This document shows positions 8,474-17,393 of a DNA stretch of 64,000 nucleotides, piece after piece. The notes under the pieces were generated by a model. The model saw only the letters and a list, made by a program, of their open reading frames with translations, searched no databases and had not been told where the DNA came from. Origin of the DNA: Planctomycetota bacterium (GTDB lineage: Bacteria > Planctomycetota > Phycisphaerae > Phycisphaerales > SM1A02); the NCBI GenBank assembly GCA_022574595.1, contig JACZRS010000002.1, positions 124,001-188,000 of the forward strand. Reading direction: 5' to 3'. Position numbers and translations under genes: made by a program. Each line of letters begins with the position of its first letter. The first letter of the stretch is position 1.

Positions 8474-10951
8474 GTGTATCAAAAAAAGACCTACCGGTTA
8501 TTAATCTGCATCATCACAATATGCCTGGCAAACAGCGTAACCTTTGCTGAGAAAATCCACGAATCTGCGAGGATTGGCGATGTTAATGCGATATACCAAG
8601 AACTATTGCGCGGAATAGATGTGGATCACCGCGATTCAGCTGGCGCTACTGCACTACATATAGCTGCGCAACATGGTCAAACCACCGCACTTGAGTACCT
8701 ATTGCTGGCAAAGGCAGATGTAAATGCCACGACTCACCGTGGTTACACTGCCTTGATGGCTGCGGCTGGAAATGAGTACATTGCTTGTCTAAATGTGCTC
8801 ATAAAAGCTGGTGCGGACCTTGAAATTAGATGTGAAACGGGAGGAACTGCACTATCTGTTGCTGCTTGGGCAGGCAAAACCCAGGCACTTCTAGGCTTGC
8901 TTGAAGCAGGATCTTCTGTCACCGTTGCTGACAGCCGGGGATATACGCCGCTCATGCTCTCAGCTATGAGCAATGTTGCGTGCGTACAAGCATTGATTAA
9001 CCATGGAGTTGATATCCGTGAGCAAACCGCAAATGGTGATACTGCACTTACTATCGCAGCCTGGGCGGGAAACGTTGCAGCAATCAAAGTATTAGCTGCA
9101 ACAGGCTTTGACCTAAATGAAATAAATGCTGATGGTGAAACATACCTGACTCAAGCTGCGCGAAATGGCGCAACTTCTACCGCACGCGCTCTCATCGAAG
9201 CTGGTGCGGATATCAATCTTCCCAACAAAACCGGTGCAACTGCTTTGATCCTTGCAGCAGCTACTAGCAGTACTGACACGGTTAAGTTGCTCATAAGGCT
9301 CAATGCAGATCTTACTATAGTTTCCAGATTACAAGAATCCGCGCTGATAAATGCAGCAAAGAATGGGCAAATCGACAGCCTCAATAACCTACTCATTGCT
9401 GGAGCTGACGCTAAAGCTACAACTGAAACTGGAGATACTGCTCTCATGGCAGCAGCACAAGGCGGACACATGCCTTGTTTGTCTGCTTTAATGCAAGCGG
9501 GAGCAAGTATCAACGCAACTAATCATCTTGGACATTCCGCATTGACTCGCGCTGCTGACAATAGTCATGTCCAATGCACAGAAGAGTTGCTTCGACACGG
9601 GGCAGACATCGAAGCCTGGGATAGCAATGGCGAATCGCTTCTTACGCGCGCAGCCCAGGAAGGAAATATTCCTAGGATTAACACGCTTTATAAAGCAGGA
9701 TCAAGTATAAATGGACCAAGTATCCGTGCTGAAACTCCTATTATGCGCGCAGCTGGGCATGGAGGGATTGAAGCTACTAAACTGCTTATTCATATGGGGG
9801 CTGATATAACCGCTACTTCATCCAATGGAAATACGCCGCTGATGTTTGCAGCACGTGAAGGACAGATCGAACCTATGATATACTTGGTGCAGGCTGGCGC
9901 TGATATTCAAGCGCGTAACCACCAGCATGACACAGCTTTAATGGAAGCAGCGTTGGGAGGACACTCAAACTGCGTAAGTGCGCTCATTGATGCTGGCGCT
10001 GATGTCCATGTTCGAAACCTCCGTGGTTATCCCGCATTAATGGCAGCTGCATTAAGCGGGGACTCGCAATGCGTTTCGCTACTTATTCAAGCGGGCGCTG
10101 ATCCTGATGAGTGGGATGATGAAGGTGAATTCTTATTAACTAGAGCTGCAAGAAGCGGCGCAATTATTGCGATTCGAACATTCGTTGAATCTGGCACTGA
10201 TGTCAATGCACAGAATTCAAATGGTGAAACTCCACTTATGCTTGCAGCTGCGTTCGGAGGAACAGAGGCTACAAAAATCTTACTAAGACTAGGTGCAAGG
10301 ATTGACGCAAAGACCGAAGCTGGATTAAACGCTTTGATGTATGCAGCCCAACGAGATCAGCTTGAGGCAATACGCTTCTTGCTGAAAGCTGGTGCTAACA
10401 TAAATGAATTCGATACAACTGGAAGAACACCTTTGCTGATAGCTGCTGAAAACGGCAAAACAGAAGCAGTAAGAACCTTATTAGAAAACGGAGCAAATCC
10501 CAACTCGCGAAATCATCAAGGCCATTCTTCCTTGATGTTGGCGGCTGCACGAGGTGAAATGTCAATTCTGCGATTGCTGCTGGAATCAGGAGCCGCGATT
10601 GATGATGTAAGTGACCGTGGTGGTACTGCCCTAATTGCAGCAGCGCTCAATAGCCAAAAACGTTGCGTTGACATACTACTTACGTCTGGCGCAAACGTAG
10701 AATCAAAGAGTAGTCGTGGCTTTACTGCACTAATGGCAGCGGCTTGGAGAGGCACACCTGACTGCGTCAACTTGCTCCTGGCAGCGCGCGCAAGTGTTAA
10801 TGTAGAAAACGAAAACGGACAGACTGCGATTCAACTGGCGCGAAGGCGAAAAGGAACGGACCAGGATCGGCATGCAATTGTCGAAATGCTCACATCTGCG
10901 GGACTCGCTCAGAAGGTAGGGTTCGAATGGTCCAGAGCAGGTGTAAACTAA
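8474..10951 (+). CDS. Secreted ankyrin-repeat protein
   Basis: The 825-residue protein has an N-terminal signal peptide (hydrophobic LLICIITICLANSVTFA, likely cut near residue 25). Roughly 23 consecutive 33-residue ankyrin repeats follow, up to about residue 810. The repeats keep the G-x-TALMxAAxxG and LLxAGADxNA patterns. There is no catalytic domain and no membrane anchor. Translation starts with GTG at 8474 after an AAGGA site. Ankyrin stacks bind proteins, and an exported one suggests a periplasmic or surface scaffold or interaction with a partner cell. It opens the plus-strand group of unknown genes next to the polysaccharide operon. A rho-independent terminator follows, so it is probably transcribed alone. 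Confidence 0.85.
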   Translation: MYQKKTYRLLICIITICLANSVTFAEKIHESARIGDVNAIYQELLRGIDVDHRDSAGATALHIAAQHGQTTALEYLLLAKADVNATTHRGYTALMAAAGNEYIACLNVLIKAGADLEIRCETGGTALSVAAWAGKTQALLGLLEAGSSVTVADSRGYTPLMLSAMSNVACVQALINHGVDIREQTANGDTALTIAAWAGNVAAIKVLAATGFDLNEINADGETYLTQAARNGATSTARALIEAGADINLPNKTGATALILAAATSSTDTVKLLIRLNADLTIVSRLQESALINAAKNGQIDSLNNLLIAGADAKATTETGDTALMAAAQGGHMPCLSALMQAGASINATNHLGHSALTRAADNSHVQCTEELLRHGADIEAWDSNGESLLTRAAQEGNIPRINTLYKAGSSINGPSIRAETPIMRAAGHGGIEATKLLIHMGADITATSSNGNTPLMFAAREGQIEPMIYLVQAGADIQARNHQHDTALMEAALGGHSNCVSALIDAGADVHVRNLRGYPALMAAALSGDSQCVSLLIQAGADPDEWDDEGEFLLTRAARSGAIIAIRTFVESGTDVNAQNSNGETPLMLAAAFGGTEATKILLRLGARIDAKTEAGLNALMYAAQRDQLEAIRFLLKAGANINEFDTTGRTPLLIAAENGKTEAVRTLLENGANPNSRNHQGHSSLMLAAARGEMSILRLLLESGAAIDDVSDRGGTALIAAALNSQKRCVDILLTSGANVESKSSRGFTALMAAAWRGTPDCVNLLLAARASVNVENENGQTAIQLARRRKGTDQDRHAIVEMLTSAGLAQKVGFEWSRAGVN

Positions 10952-10994
10952 GAACAGCTTTCAGTCCTTATAACTAATAGTAAATCACCCCCTT

Positions 10995-11029
10995 GGTCGC
11001 AGCCTAATTCGCTGCGGCCTTTTTTATTT
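10995..11029 (+). terminator. Rho-independent terminator after ankyrin gene
   Basis: GGTCGCAGC pairs with GCTGCGGCC (one G-T pair) around a seven-base loop, followed directly by a T-rich run (TTTTTTATTT). It lies 43 bases after the ankyrin stop codon. Confidence 0.85.
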
Positions 11030-11104
11030 GCTATAGACAATGCTTCATAGACTTTTACTAACAGCTTTGATACATGGATAAAACTAACCGATTTAGAAGA
11101 ACTC

Positions 11105-11794
11105 ATGTATCAATTACTTGGAGAAATAACAACACAAGGCTGGAAACCTGGCGGGGTACATTTGAATGCCATCCAGGTCCTTACGGTTTCAGCTTACCTA
11201 CTTGTAGCTTTGATATGTGCATGGGCGCTGCGTGTAGCGCGCATTGGATCACAATTGGCCGCTGAATATGGAGCCAAAGATCAGCGTGCAAAAAGACGTA
11301 GCGCTACATACCGGGCAAGTTTCTCCTTCTGGGCCATATTAACATTACTGTTTGTGTTTCTGGGCATGAACAAACAACTTGATTTAGATGGATGGTTCAC
11401 AGAAACAGGCAGACAATTCGCAATAAACCAGGGCTGGTACGATTTGCGATGGCAGATCCAAGAACCAATGGTGGTTGGTATTGCGCTTATAGGAGTAAGT
11501 CTGCTAGCGCTGTTACTTGCAATTACCCGAAGCCTTCTGCCTCGCCACACTCTTGCATTTGTTGGCACGCTACTCTTGGTCATTTTCCTCATCTTAAAGA
11601 CTCTGTCATTTCACCACTTGGACAATTTCCTGGATCGAGAACTAGCAAGTGTACGACTTGGAACAATCATCGAGTGGATAGGCATGGGTTGCGTTGCATT
11701 GTGCGCTGCTAAAAATTGCTGGTGGTATAAATCTGGATTCATTAAGCCGCCAATAAACTTCGCGGAAGAATCTGCTCCTTATAGGACCGGCTGA
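11105..11794 (+). CDS. Five-segment integral membrane protein, function unknown
   Basis: A 229-residue protein with about five hydrophobic segments: near residues 25-48 (TVSAYLLVALICAWAL), 75-92 (FWAILTLLFVFLGM), 125-148 (VVGIALIGVSLLALLL), 155-175 (FVGTLLLVIFLIL) and 195-210. The loop before the third segment is Trp-rich (DLDGWFTETGRQFAINQGWY). I do not recognise the family. The ATG at 11105 has only a weak AGAAG site. An alternative overlapping frame at 11074 gives a Cys-rich 63-residue product without membrane pattern and was not preferred. Lying between a terminator and another membrane protein, it may act with the 12025-13887 product, but that is only positional. Confidence 0.65.
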   Translation: MYQLLGEITTQGWKPGGVHLNAIQVLTVSAYLLVALICAWALRVARIGSQLAAEYGAKDQRAKRRSATYRASFSFWAILTLLFVFLGMNKQLDLDGWFTETGRQFAINQGWYDLRWQIQEPMVVGIALIGVSLLALLLAITRSLLPRHTLAFVGTLLLVIFLILKTLSFHHLDNFLDRELASVRLGTIIEWIGMGCVALCAAKNCWWYKSGFIKPPINFAEESAPYRTG

Positions 11795-11852
11795 GCACCC
11801 ACACCAGCCAACTGCTATGTGGCAATAACCTGTAATATCAATCTGGACCAAT

Positions 11853-11881
11853 TGGGCTAAAGCCCACTTACTCCTTTCTTT
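11853..11881 (+). terminator. Possible weak terminator
   Basis: TGGGC and GCCCA form a five-pair stem with a TAAA loop, followed by a pyrimidine-rich stretch (CTTACTCCTTTCTTT) rather than a pure T run. It lies 58 bases after the membrane protein stop. Confidence 0.3.
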
Positions 11882-12024
11882 ATCACATCAAAGAGAACGC
11901 CTCACACCTGTCCGATGATTCTTATGTATCAATCCAGTCGCTAAACGATCTTGTAAGAAATGCGTTTGTGCGCCATTAGCTAACGCAAGCAGATTCCATA
12001 TTGCGGCAGGAGGGGGAGGCATTA

Positions 12025-13887
12025 ATGGCCAAACGACCAACACTCGTTCTATTTGGTTACGCGCTATACCTCGTAATATGTGGATTATCACCATTACTTG
12101 TTCTTGGAATCGATTCTGATTCGCATTTTCATGGCATCCGATTGGCGGCAGTTATAGGTCTATGCGGACTCTTCACTAGTCGCCTTAAGCGTAGTCCCAC
12201 TCTTGCAATCTTGGCGATTGATTCTGCTGCACTATTGATAATTTGCACAAGCATTAACTATGCTCGATTAGTAAATAAGTGGTATGGGGCAAGTGGAGCC
12301 GATTGGCATACGCCATATCTAGTTGGAGCTATGGCAATTGGTGGTTTCCTTGCAGTTTGGCTACTAATACGTGCAAGGCCTAAACAACCTGCCAATTGTG
12401 GTGAATGGTGGCGACCTACACCTCTTATTACCCTGCCCACACTACTCATTCTTCCATTTACCCGAAGAAGGCATGGCCTTGGATTTTCACGCAGAATCGG
12501 CCTGGCACTGGGAGCGCTACTTCTAGCAGTAGGTTTTGGCGTCTCCATGAGCAGTCGGTTGCCACAAGTATCTATTGCACAACTAGTTAAGCTCGGAAAA
12601 TTTGCTCAGAAAAATGAAGAGCTGATCCGCATCGCAATGGCGGAGCCTGATCTTGTTGCACAGCTTCTCAAAGATCCAAGCAACGCTCGCGACATACTCA
12701 ATGACCCACGCGCAAAGGAACTCCTGGAAGAATTAAGCGCAGAAGGTGGAATGCTGCACGGTGTAGACACACAAGCTATGGTAGAGAGCATCGCAAGCGG
12801 TGATTTTGAGAACATTAATGAAATACTTAAAGATAGTGGCATATCAGGAGCAGAAGAACTTCTAGCAATGGCAACTGAAGAAGACTCCCCACTTAGTGAG
12901 TTGCTAGGTGAAGAAGGGGCTGCGGCTGCGAAAGAGCTTTCCGCAAAGCTAGCTTATGGTAATGCGACTTTAGAAGAAGCATTGAGCGAGGATAATGGTG
13001 AAGCGGCTCGTAATCTTATATCAAGAGTGACTGGCTCAAATAGTGATGATTCTGAAAGTCCGGATATGGATGAATTGATGAGAAAGCTATCAGCATCGAT
13101 TGATCCGGAAATGCTCAAACGATTGCAAGGAGCTGGGGGTATAGACATAAGTGATTCAAGAGTGCAGGCTGCACTTAAGAAAATGAATATTGATCCAGCG
13201 GATGCCGCCAAACTTGCATCCTTAGCATCATCTTCTAACGGTGCTTCTGCAAAGCAGTTTAGTGAATCAATCTTAAACTCGCCTAATTCAGAGAGGACTA
13301 ACTCAAGAGTTAGTGCCAATAAACTAGGTACTCGCGTTGCAGCTACTCGGATTAACAGCAAAGTTGCAGCTGAACTGGATAATTCTGAATTATCAATCAA
13401 TCAACCTCGCCTTATCTTTACGCCTGTTGCGGGTAAACCCAAGTCCAAGCCTTTTGAACCCATCAATGTACAAGATATTTTCAAACCTCAACAGGATTTC
13501 ATTACAAAACGACTTATTGAAAATAAGCAATCTTCAGCAAGTGAAACACTTGCAAGTAAAGATAATGTTGATGTATCGCAGGAAACTGAAATTCAGGTAA
13601 GTGTTGATGCGATTGAAACTCTCGATGCAATCCCTTCTGCAAGTAAACGTTTGATCGATATAGATAAAAACCTTAAACCTACAATAGTTGCAATTACAGA
13701 TATTCCTGATAAATCGCAGCAGGCTGTAATTCAAAAAGATAGTTCCAAGCAAGCAGCAAGCGCAGCAGCGATTGATAAGATTGCCCAGCAACTGACAATT
13801 CCCCTGGACGATCCAAAATCCCTCACAGGATTCTTGTGCATGATCGTTGGTTTGATTGCAGTCTCTGCATCGCTTTCCAGGCGATAA
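12025..13887 (+). CDS. Membrane protein with long acidic helical region and C-terminal anchor, unknown
   Basis: The 620-residue product begins at ATG 12025, behind a very strong purine run (AGGAGGGGGAGG). A TTG eight codons earlier would sit upstream of that site. Five hydrophobic segments lie within residues 1-180, ending near GLALGALLLAVGFGVSM. Residues 190-420 are charged and helix-prone with Glu/Asp/Ala/Ser/Leu-rich motifs (LLKDPSNARDILNDPRAKE). Residues 420-590 are low-complexity and linker-like. A last hydrophobic helix (LTGFLCMIVGLIAVSAS) ends in LSRR. This end resembles the helix plus arginines of exosortase sorting tails but has no PEP motif. No family is recognised. Codon use looks like its neighbours. 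Confidence 0.75.
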   Translation: MAKRPTLVLFGYALYLVICGLSPLLVLGIDSDSHFHGIRLAAVIGLCGLFTSRLKRSPTLAILAIDSAALLIICTSINYARLVNKWYGASGADWHTPYLVGAMAIGGFLAVWLLIRARPKQPANCGEWWRPTPLITLPTLLILPFTRRRHGLGFSRRIGLALGALLLAVGFGVSMSSRLPQVSIAQLVKLGKFAQKNEELIRIAMAEPDLVAQLLKDPSNARDILNDPRAKELLEELSAEGGMLHGVDTQAMVESIASGDFENINEILKDSGISGAEELLAMATEEDSPLSELLGEEGAAAAKELSAKLAYGNATLEEALSEDNGEAARNLISRVTGSNSDDSESPDMDELMRKLSASIDPEMLKRLQGAGGIDISDSRVQAALKKMNIDPADAAKLASLASSSNGASAKQFSESILNSPNSERTNSRVSANKLGTRVAATRINSKVAAELDNSELSINQPRLIFTPVAGKPKSKPFEPINVQDIFKPQQDFITKRLIENKQSSASETLASKDNVDVSQETEIQVSVDAIETLDAIPSASKRLIDIDKNLKPTIVAITDIPDKSQQAVIQKDSSKQAASAAAIDKIAQQLTIPLDDPKSLTGFLCMIVGLIAVSASLSRR

Positions 13888-14107
13888 ACAAACTAGGCTT
13901 TTAAGCAGGCAGTGGTTTGTCTGCTTTAACGTATGGTAAGTCTTGCAGTATTCTGAGTTTCATGCTTTACCACCTGTGCGGGTTATATCGTTTCTGTGGA
14001 TCACTGAAACAGTAGAACATTCGGGTCTATCCACGTTCAATTGCATTACGGTCGATATCTTAGTAGAACATGCACACGCATCATTAGTTCTGGGGGAAGT
14101 AGAAAAC

Positions 14108-14830
14108 ATGTTCGAGCTTCAAGCCACAAAGGCTGCACCGCAAATTAGTACGTTGTTGATGGCTAGAGGTACAGCTCTGCCTCCGGTGCTTTGGAGTGAA
14201 GGTTCCAATTCCACTGCTAAGAAAACACTCGACACTGTGGATGACCCGCAGCTTTTTGCCCCTGATAAGCTTGCTAATGATCTCATGGGTGGTGCTATCA
14301 GGTCGCTTCTTTATCTTTGGAACGGCTGGCCTAACGAGTGCAGCATGTACGCCCAGGCGGCTCCAGCAAAGGAATCGCTCTATCTCATGGCTATCGCAGA
14401 ACGTCAGCGAGGCAATGCAGGTCAAGCCAAGAGTTTTTTCCAACAGTTGGAAGATCACGATATCTATGCAAGGCTCTTCGAGTGCGCTACTGAAATCGTT
14501 GGTTCCAAAGCCGATGCATCGCTCGGACGATTCGGTGAGATCCTGAAATTCAACGGAGTATGGGAGCCCTTTGCATTTACCGATATGTTTGAACAAGTCA
14601 GAACTGACGATACGAAAATTGCTGTTGGTGAATTCGTCCGCAAGATGCAGCATTATGAGTTCAACTTGCTTTTCGCTCATTGTTACAAATCAGCCACTGG
14701 TGAAGACCTTCTCATGAGAGCCACCGCTGACCATGATCCTGCAAAGAAGATTGCAAAAGAAGATATGGCTGCCAAGCGTGATCGTCTGATCCGCGAGAAA
14801 GCAGCTCGCTCTCTCCGCCGTAGTGCGTGA
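14108..14830 (+). CDS. Conserved-looking soluble protein of unknown function
   Basis: The 240-residue product starts at ATG 14108 (MFELQATKAAPQ), about ten bases after a GGGGGA site. The frame stays open back to 13943, but that part looks non-coding. The protein is mostly helical. A segment near residues 55-110 (NDLMGGAIRSLLYLWNGWP, then LYLMAIAERQRGNAGQA) is TPR-like, matching small repeat-protein packing of residues around FFQQLEDHD. The C-terminus is strongly basic (KRDRLIREKAARSLRR). No signal peptide or membrane segment is present. I recognise no named family. It ends the plus-strand island of unknown genes and is followed by 373 gene-free bases carrying heptamer repeats. Confidence 0.7.
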   Translation: MFELQATKAAPQISTLLMARGTALPPVLWSEGSNSTAKKTLDTVDDPQLFAPDKLANDLMGGAIRSLLYLWNGWPNECSMYAQAAPAKESLYLMAIAERQRGNAGQAKSFFQQLEDHDIYARLFECATEIVGSKADASLGRFGEILKFNGVWEPFAFTDMFEQVRTDDTKIAVGEFVRKMQHYEFNLLFAHCYKSATGEDLLMRATADHDPAKKIAKEDMAAKRDRLIREKAARSLRRSA

Positions 14831-15203
14831 TTAATTAACCATGCGTGTAAAGCAGTCCCGATGGAATCGTGATTGATCGCTTCGTGGGCGTGGGAAATGG
14901 CTCACATGTCTTTTAACATTAGCCTAGGCTTTGCCTGGGATCGGGCGTGTGAAACCTTATACACAAAAACCAGCGCAAGTCCGCGTTCGTTCTTGGCTGA
15001 GCCGCAGCTAATGCAAGAGGGGCTAGCCGAATTGCGGCAAGTGAAGATGGCATTACGTATTAGGTGCTAGGAGTTAAGGCACTGAGAGTTGGACGATGGA
15101 AGCTGGGCGCTAGGCGTTAGGCGCTAGGCACTCGACGCTAGGCCCTACGGCTAAACACTTGTTAAATAATTCCTAATGCCTAGTGCCTAGTGCCTTCTTA
15201 GAT
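14831..15203. other. Gene-free region with repeats
   Basis: These 373 bases lie between the end of the plus-strand 14108 gene and the end of the minus-strand cysE. The first 230 bases show no credible coding frame. A 65-codon plus-strand frame at 14873 has no ribosome-binding site or family features. The rest is the heptamer repeat cluster at 15063-15194. Confidence 0.5.
15063..15194. repeat. Degenerate 7-base tandem repeats (GGCGCTA/GGCACTA) forming an inverted pair
   Basis: From 15106 the sequence runs in units of seven: GGCGCTA, GGCGTTA, GGCGCTA, GGCACTC, GACGCTA, GGCCCTA. Two looser units lie at 15063-15076. At 15172-15194 the same family appears reversed (CCTAATG, CCTAGTG, CCTAGTG, CC). 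The arms 15106-15121 and 15172-15187 match in 14 of 16 positions as an inverted repeat, the two differences being G-T pairs in RNA. A direct relative lies at 21611-21640. They resemble the short tandem heptamer repeats known from filamentous cyanobacteria, by pattern only. Confidence 0.7.
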
Positions 15204-16181
15204 TCAGATGTCGAAATTGGTGGGTGGCATTTGGGGGTTGCTGCGCAAAGTCAGGCTTGCCTTGGGTCCATAAACCATATGACCAGGCGGGACTGATTCT
15301 GTTAGAAATACCCCTCCGGAGACAACACAACCCGCCCCAATAACGGTATCTCCCCCAAGAATAGTTGCACCTGCGTAGACGGTGACATGGTCTTCTAATG
15401 TTGGGTGTCGTTTTGTGCCGCGCATCAATCTGCCGTGCTGATCTTGTTTGAAGCTTTTTGCACCTAGAGTTACGCCGTGATAGATCTTGCAGTGGTCTCC
15501 GATTACCGTAGTTTCACCGATGACGACGCCTGTGCCATGGTCGATAAAGAAGCTTTGTCCTATGCGTGCTCCGGGGTGTATATCAATTCCCGTTTGTGAG
15601 TGAATATACTCATTTAACATTCGTGGCAGCAAAGGAACATCTATCCGGTATAGCTCGTGTACCATACGGTGCATCATTAATGCGCGTATGCCTGGGAAAC
15701 AAGCAATAATTTCATCTGTGTTCTTGGCTGAAGGATCTCCATCGTAAGCAGCCTGAACATCAAGACTAAGCATGTGACGGATCTTTGGGATCTTTTCAAA
15801 GAAGCTTTGGACTATTGTTCTTGCTCTATCAGCGCAATTCTCATCAGCTGAACTTGTTGTGCTACCTTTTTCATCTAGTGATTCTTCATAGCAATACGCA
15901 TTAGTGATATGTAGTTGCAACTCTTTCGCTACTTCTTTGACTACTGAATCGACATGTTTGTGCAGAGATTGTTCGCTTAATTCTCGTTCGCCTACGAAAC
16001 CCGGGAACAACACGGTACCAAGTTTTTCCATGCAGCTAGCAACATCGCTTCTGTGCGGAACGGGGTAAGCTGAAAGATGTCTGGTTCTATCACTTTCTAG
16101 GATTGAAGTGACGATCTTTGCCACACATTCCTCGAGTTTGTGATCATCGTAGAGCTTGGAGTTTGGATTTGGGCTGCCCAT
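15204..16181 (-). CDS. cysE: Serine O-acetyltransferase
   Basis: The 325-residue product has a helical N-terminal region (1 to about 195) and a C-terminal left-handed beta-helix with the serine acetyltransferase signature (FIDHGTGVVIGETTVIGDH, then YHGVTLGAKS). It makes O-acetylserine from L-serine and acetyl-CoA, the activated precursor for cysteine. It is somewhat longer at the N-terminus than the 273-residue E. coli enzyme. The start ATG lies two bases after the cysK stop, so the two are co-transcribed and probably translationally coupled. The usual C-terminal Ile that inserts into CysK is present as the very last residue (NFDI), consistent with a cysteine synthase complex. Confidence 0.93.
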   Translation of the reverse strand: MGSPNPNSKLYDDHKLEECVAKIVTSILESDRTRHLSAYPVPHRSDVASCMEKLGTVLFPGFVGERELSEQSLHKHVDSVVKEVAKELQLHITNAYCYEESLDEKGSTTSSADENCADRARTIVQSFFEKIPKIRHMLSLDVQAAYDGDPSAKNTDEIIACFPGIRALMMHRMVHELYRIDVPLLPRMLNEYIHSQTGIDIHPGARIGQSFFIDHGTGVVIGETTVIGDHCKIYHGVTLGAKSFKQDQHGRLMRGTKRHPTLEDHVTVYAGATILGGDTVIGAGCVVSGGVFLTESVPPGHMVYGPKASLTLRSNPQMPPTNFDI

Positions 16182-16183
16182 AC

Positions 16184-17125
16184 TTATCCAACTGAATCTT
16201 CAAATAGTGGCGTGGAAAGGTATCGTTCACCAAAGCTTGCAGCAATTGTCACGATTCGCTTGCCTTTATTTTCAGGCTTAGCCGCGACCCGTGCAGCTGC
16301 GCAGACATTTGCTCCGGAGCTAATTCCCGCATAAATGCCTTCTTCTTCCGCTAACCGGCGCGCCCATGCGAACGCATCTTCATTACTTACCTGTTCGACT
16401 CCATTAAGCAATGATTGATCTAAGTTGTTTGGAATGAAGCCAGCACCAATACCCTGGATTTTGTGTGGCGCGGGTGAGCCGCCGGAAATAACCGGCGAAG
16501 CAGTTGGTTCGACTGCTATTGCTTTAAAATCTGGGTTAAGCGGTCGTATGTGCCGAGTTACGCCGGTAATTGTTCCGCCTGTACCTACGCCTGCTACGAT
16601 CATATCGATATTGTTACCTGAATCCTCCCAAATTTCTGGGCCTGTGGTTTTTTGATGTATATCCGGATTTGCAGGGTTGTCGAATTGTTGGGGCATCCAA
16701 GCTTTGTTATCAGCGTCTACGAGTTCCTGAGCTTTAGCTATAGCGCCAGGCATCCCTTCTGCTGCGGGTGTAAGAATTAGACCAGCCCCTAAGGATCTTA
16801 GCAGAACTCGACGTTCCATACTCATAGAGTCAGGCATGGTTAGTGTGAGTTTGTAACCTCTACACGCACAAACAAATGCCAGCGAGATCCCCGTATTGCC
16901 GGAGGTTGGCTCGATAATGTGTGTATCGGATTTTACTAAACCATCGCGTTCACCTGCGCTTATCATTGCTTCTGCAATGCGGTCTTTAACGCTGGCCATG
17001 GGATTAAAGAACTCGGCCTTGATGAATACCGTAGCGTGATCGTCCGGGACGAGCTTTCGAAGGCGGATCATTGGCGTATTGAAACAGGTATCAACTATTG
17101 AATCGTAAACTTTGCCATGCGGCAT
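16184..17125 (-). CDS. cysK: Cysteine synthase A (O-acetylserine sulfhydrylase)
   Basis: The 313-residue PLP enzyme joins O-acetylserine and sulfide to give cysteine. The PLP lysine lies in NPMASVKDRI (Lys47). The substrate loop TSGNTGIS, the phosphate-binding GVGTGGTITG and the C-terminal SSGAN motif are all in place, and the length is normal for CysK. A strong AAGGAG site precedes the ATG. It is the first gene of the cysK-cysE pair, with a possible TACAAT -10 element near 17218-17224 on the minus strand. No SAM or T-box riboswitch could be recognised upstream. Confidence 0.95.
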   Translation of the reverse strand: MPHGKVYDSIVDTCFNTPMIRLRKLVPDDHATVFIKAEFFNPMASVKDRIAEAMISAGERDGLVKSDTHIIEPTSGNTGISLAFVCACRGYKLTLTMPDSMSMERRVLLRSLGAGLILTPAAEGMPGAIAKAQELVDADNKAWMPQQFDNPANPDIHQKTTGPEIWEDSGNNIDMIVAGVGTGGTITGVTRHIRPLNPDFKAIAVEPTASPVISGGSPAPHKIQGIGAGFIPNNLDQSLLNGVEQVSNEDAFAWARRLAEEEGIYAGISSGANVCAAARVAAKPENKGKRIVTIAASFGERYLSTPLFEDSVG

Positions 17126-17393
17126 GGGAGGCTCCTTCTTCTTTTAAAAGCTGGCTGGGAAATCTACGTTAAAGCCTAGGTTTTTCTAACCGCTTTTTGG
17201 CACACTATTCGTAGGAGTATTGTACAGAAAATAACTCAGATATGACTAATTAATTGTGTGTTTAGAGGGCCAAACCTGTGTTGTTGTGTATTCTCGACCG
17301 ATTGATACCTTGCTCAGCCATTTCTTTAGCCTAGGCTTGAGGTGATCCCAAAGTGCATGAAGTTCAGCATTAATCAGACCGGTCCTGCAATTT

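Noticed and set aside
13800-13887. PEP-CTERM sorting signal at the end of the 620-residue membrane protein
   Set aside because: There is a final helix and two arginines, but no PEP motif before the helix, so only a possible non-canonical tail is noted.
14873-15070. 65-codon plus-strand frame in the gene-free region before cysE
   Set aside because: It has no ribosome-binding site or recognisable pattern and runs into the heptamer repeats.
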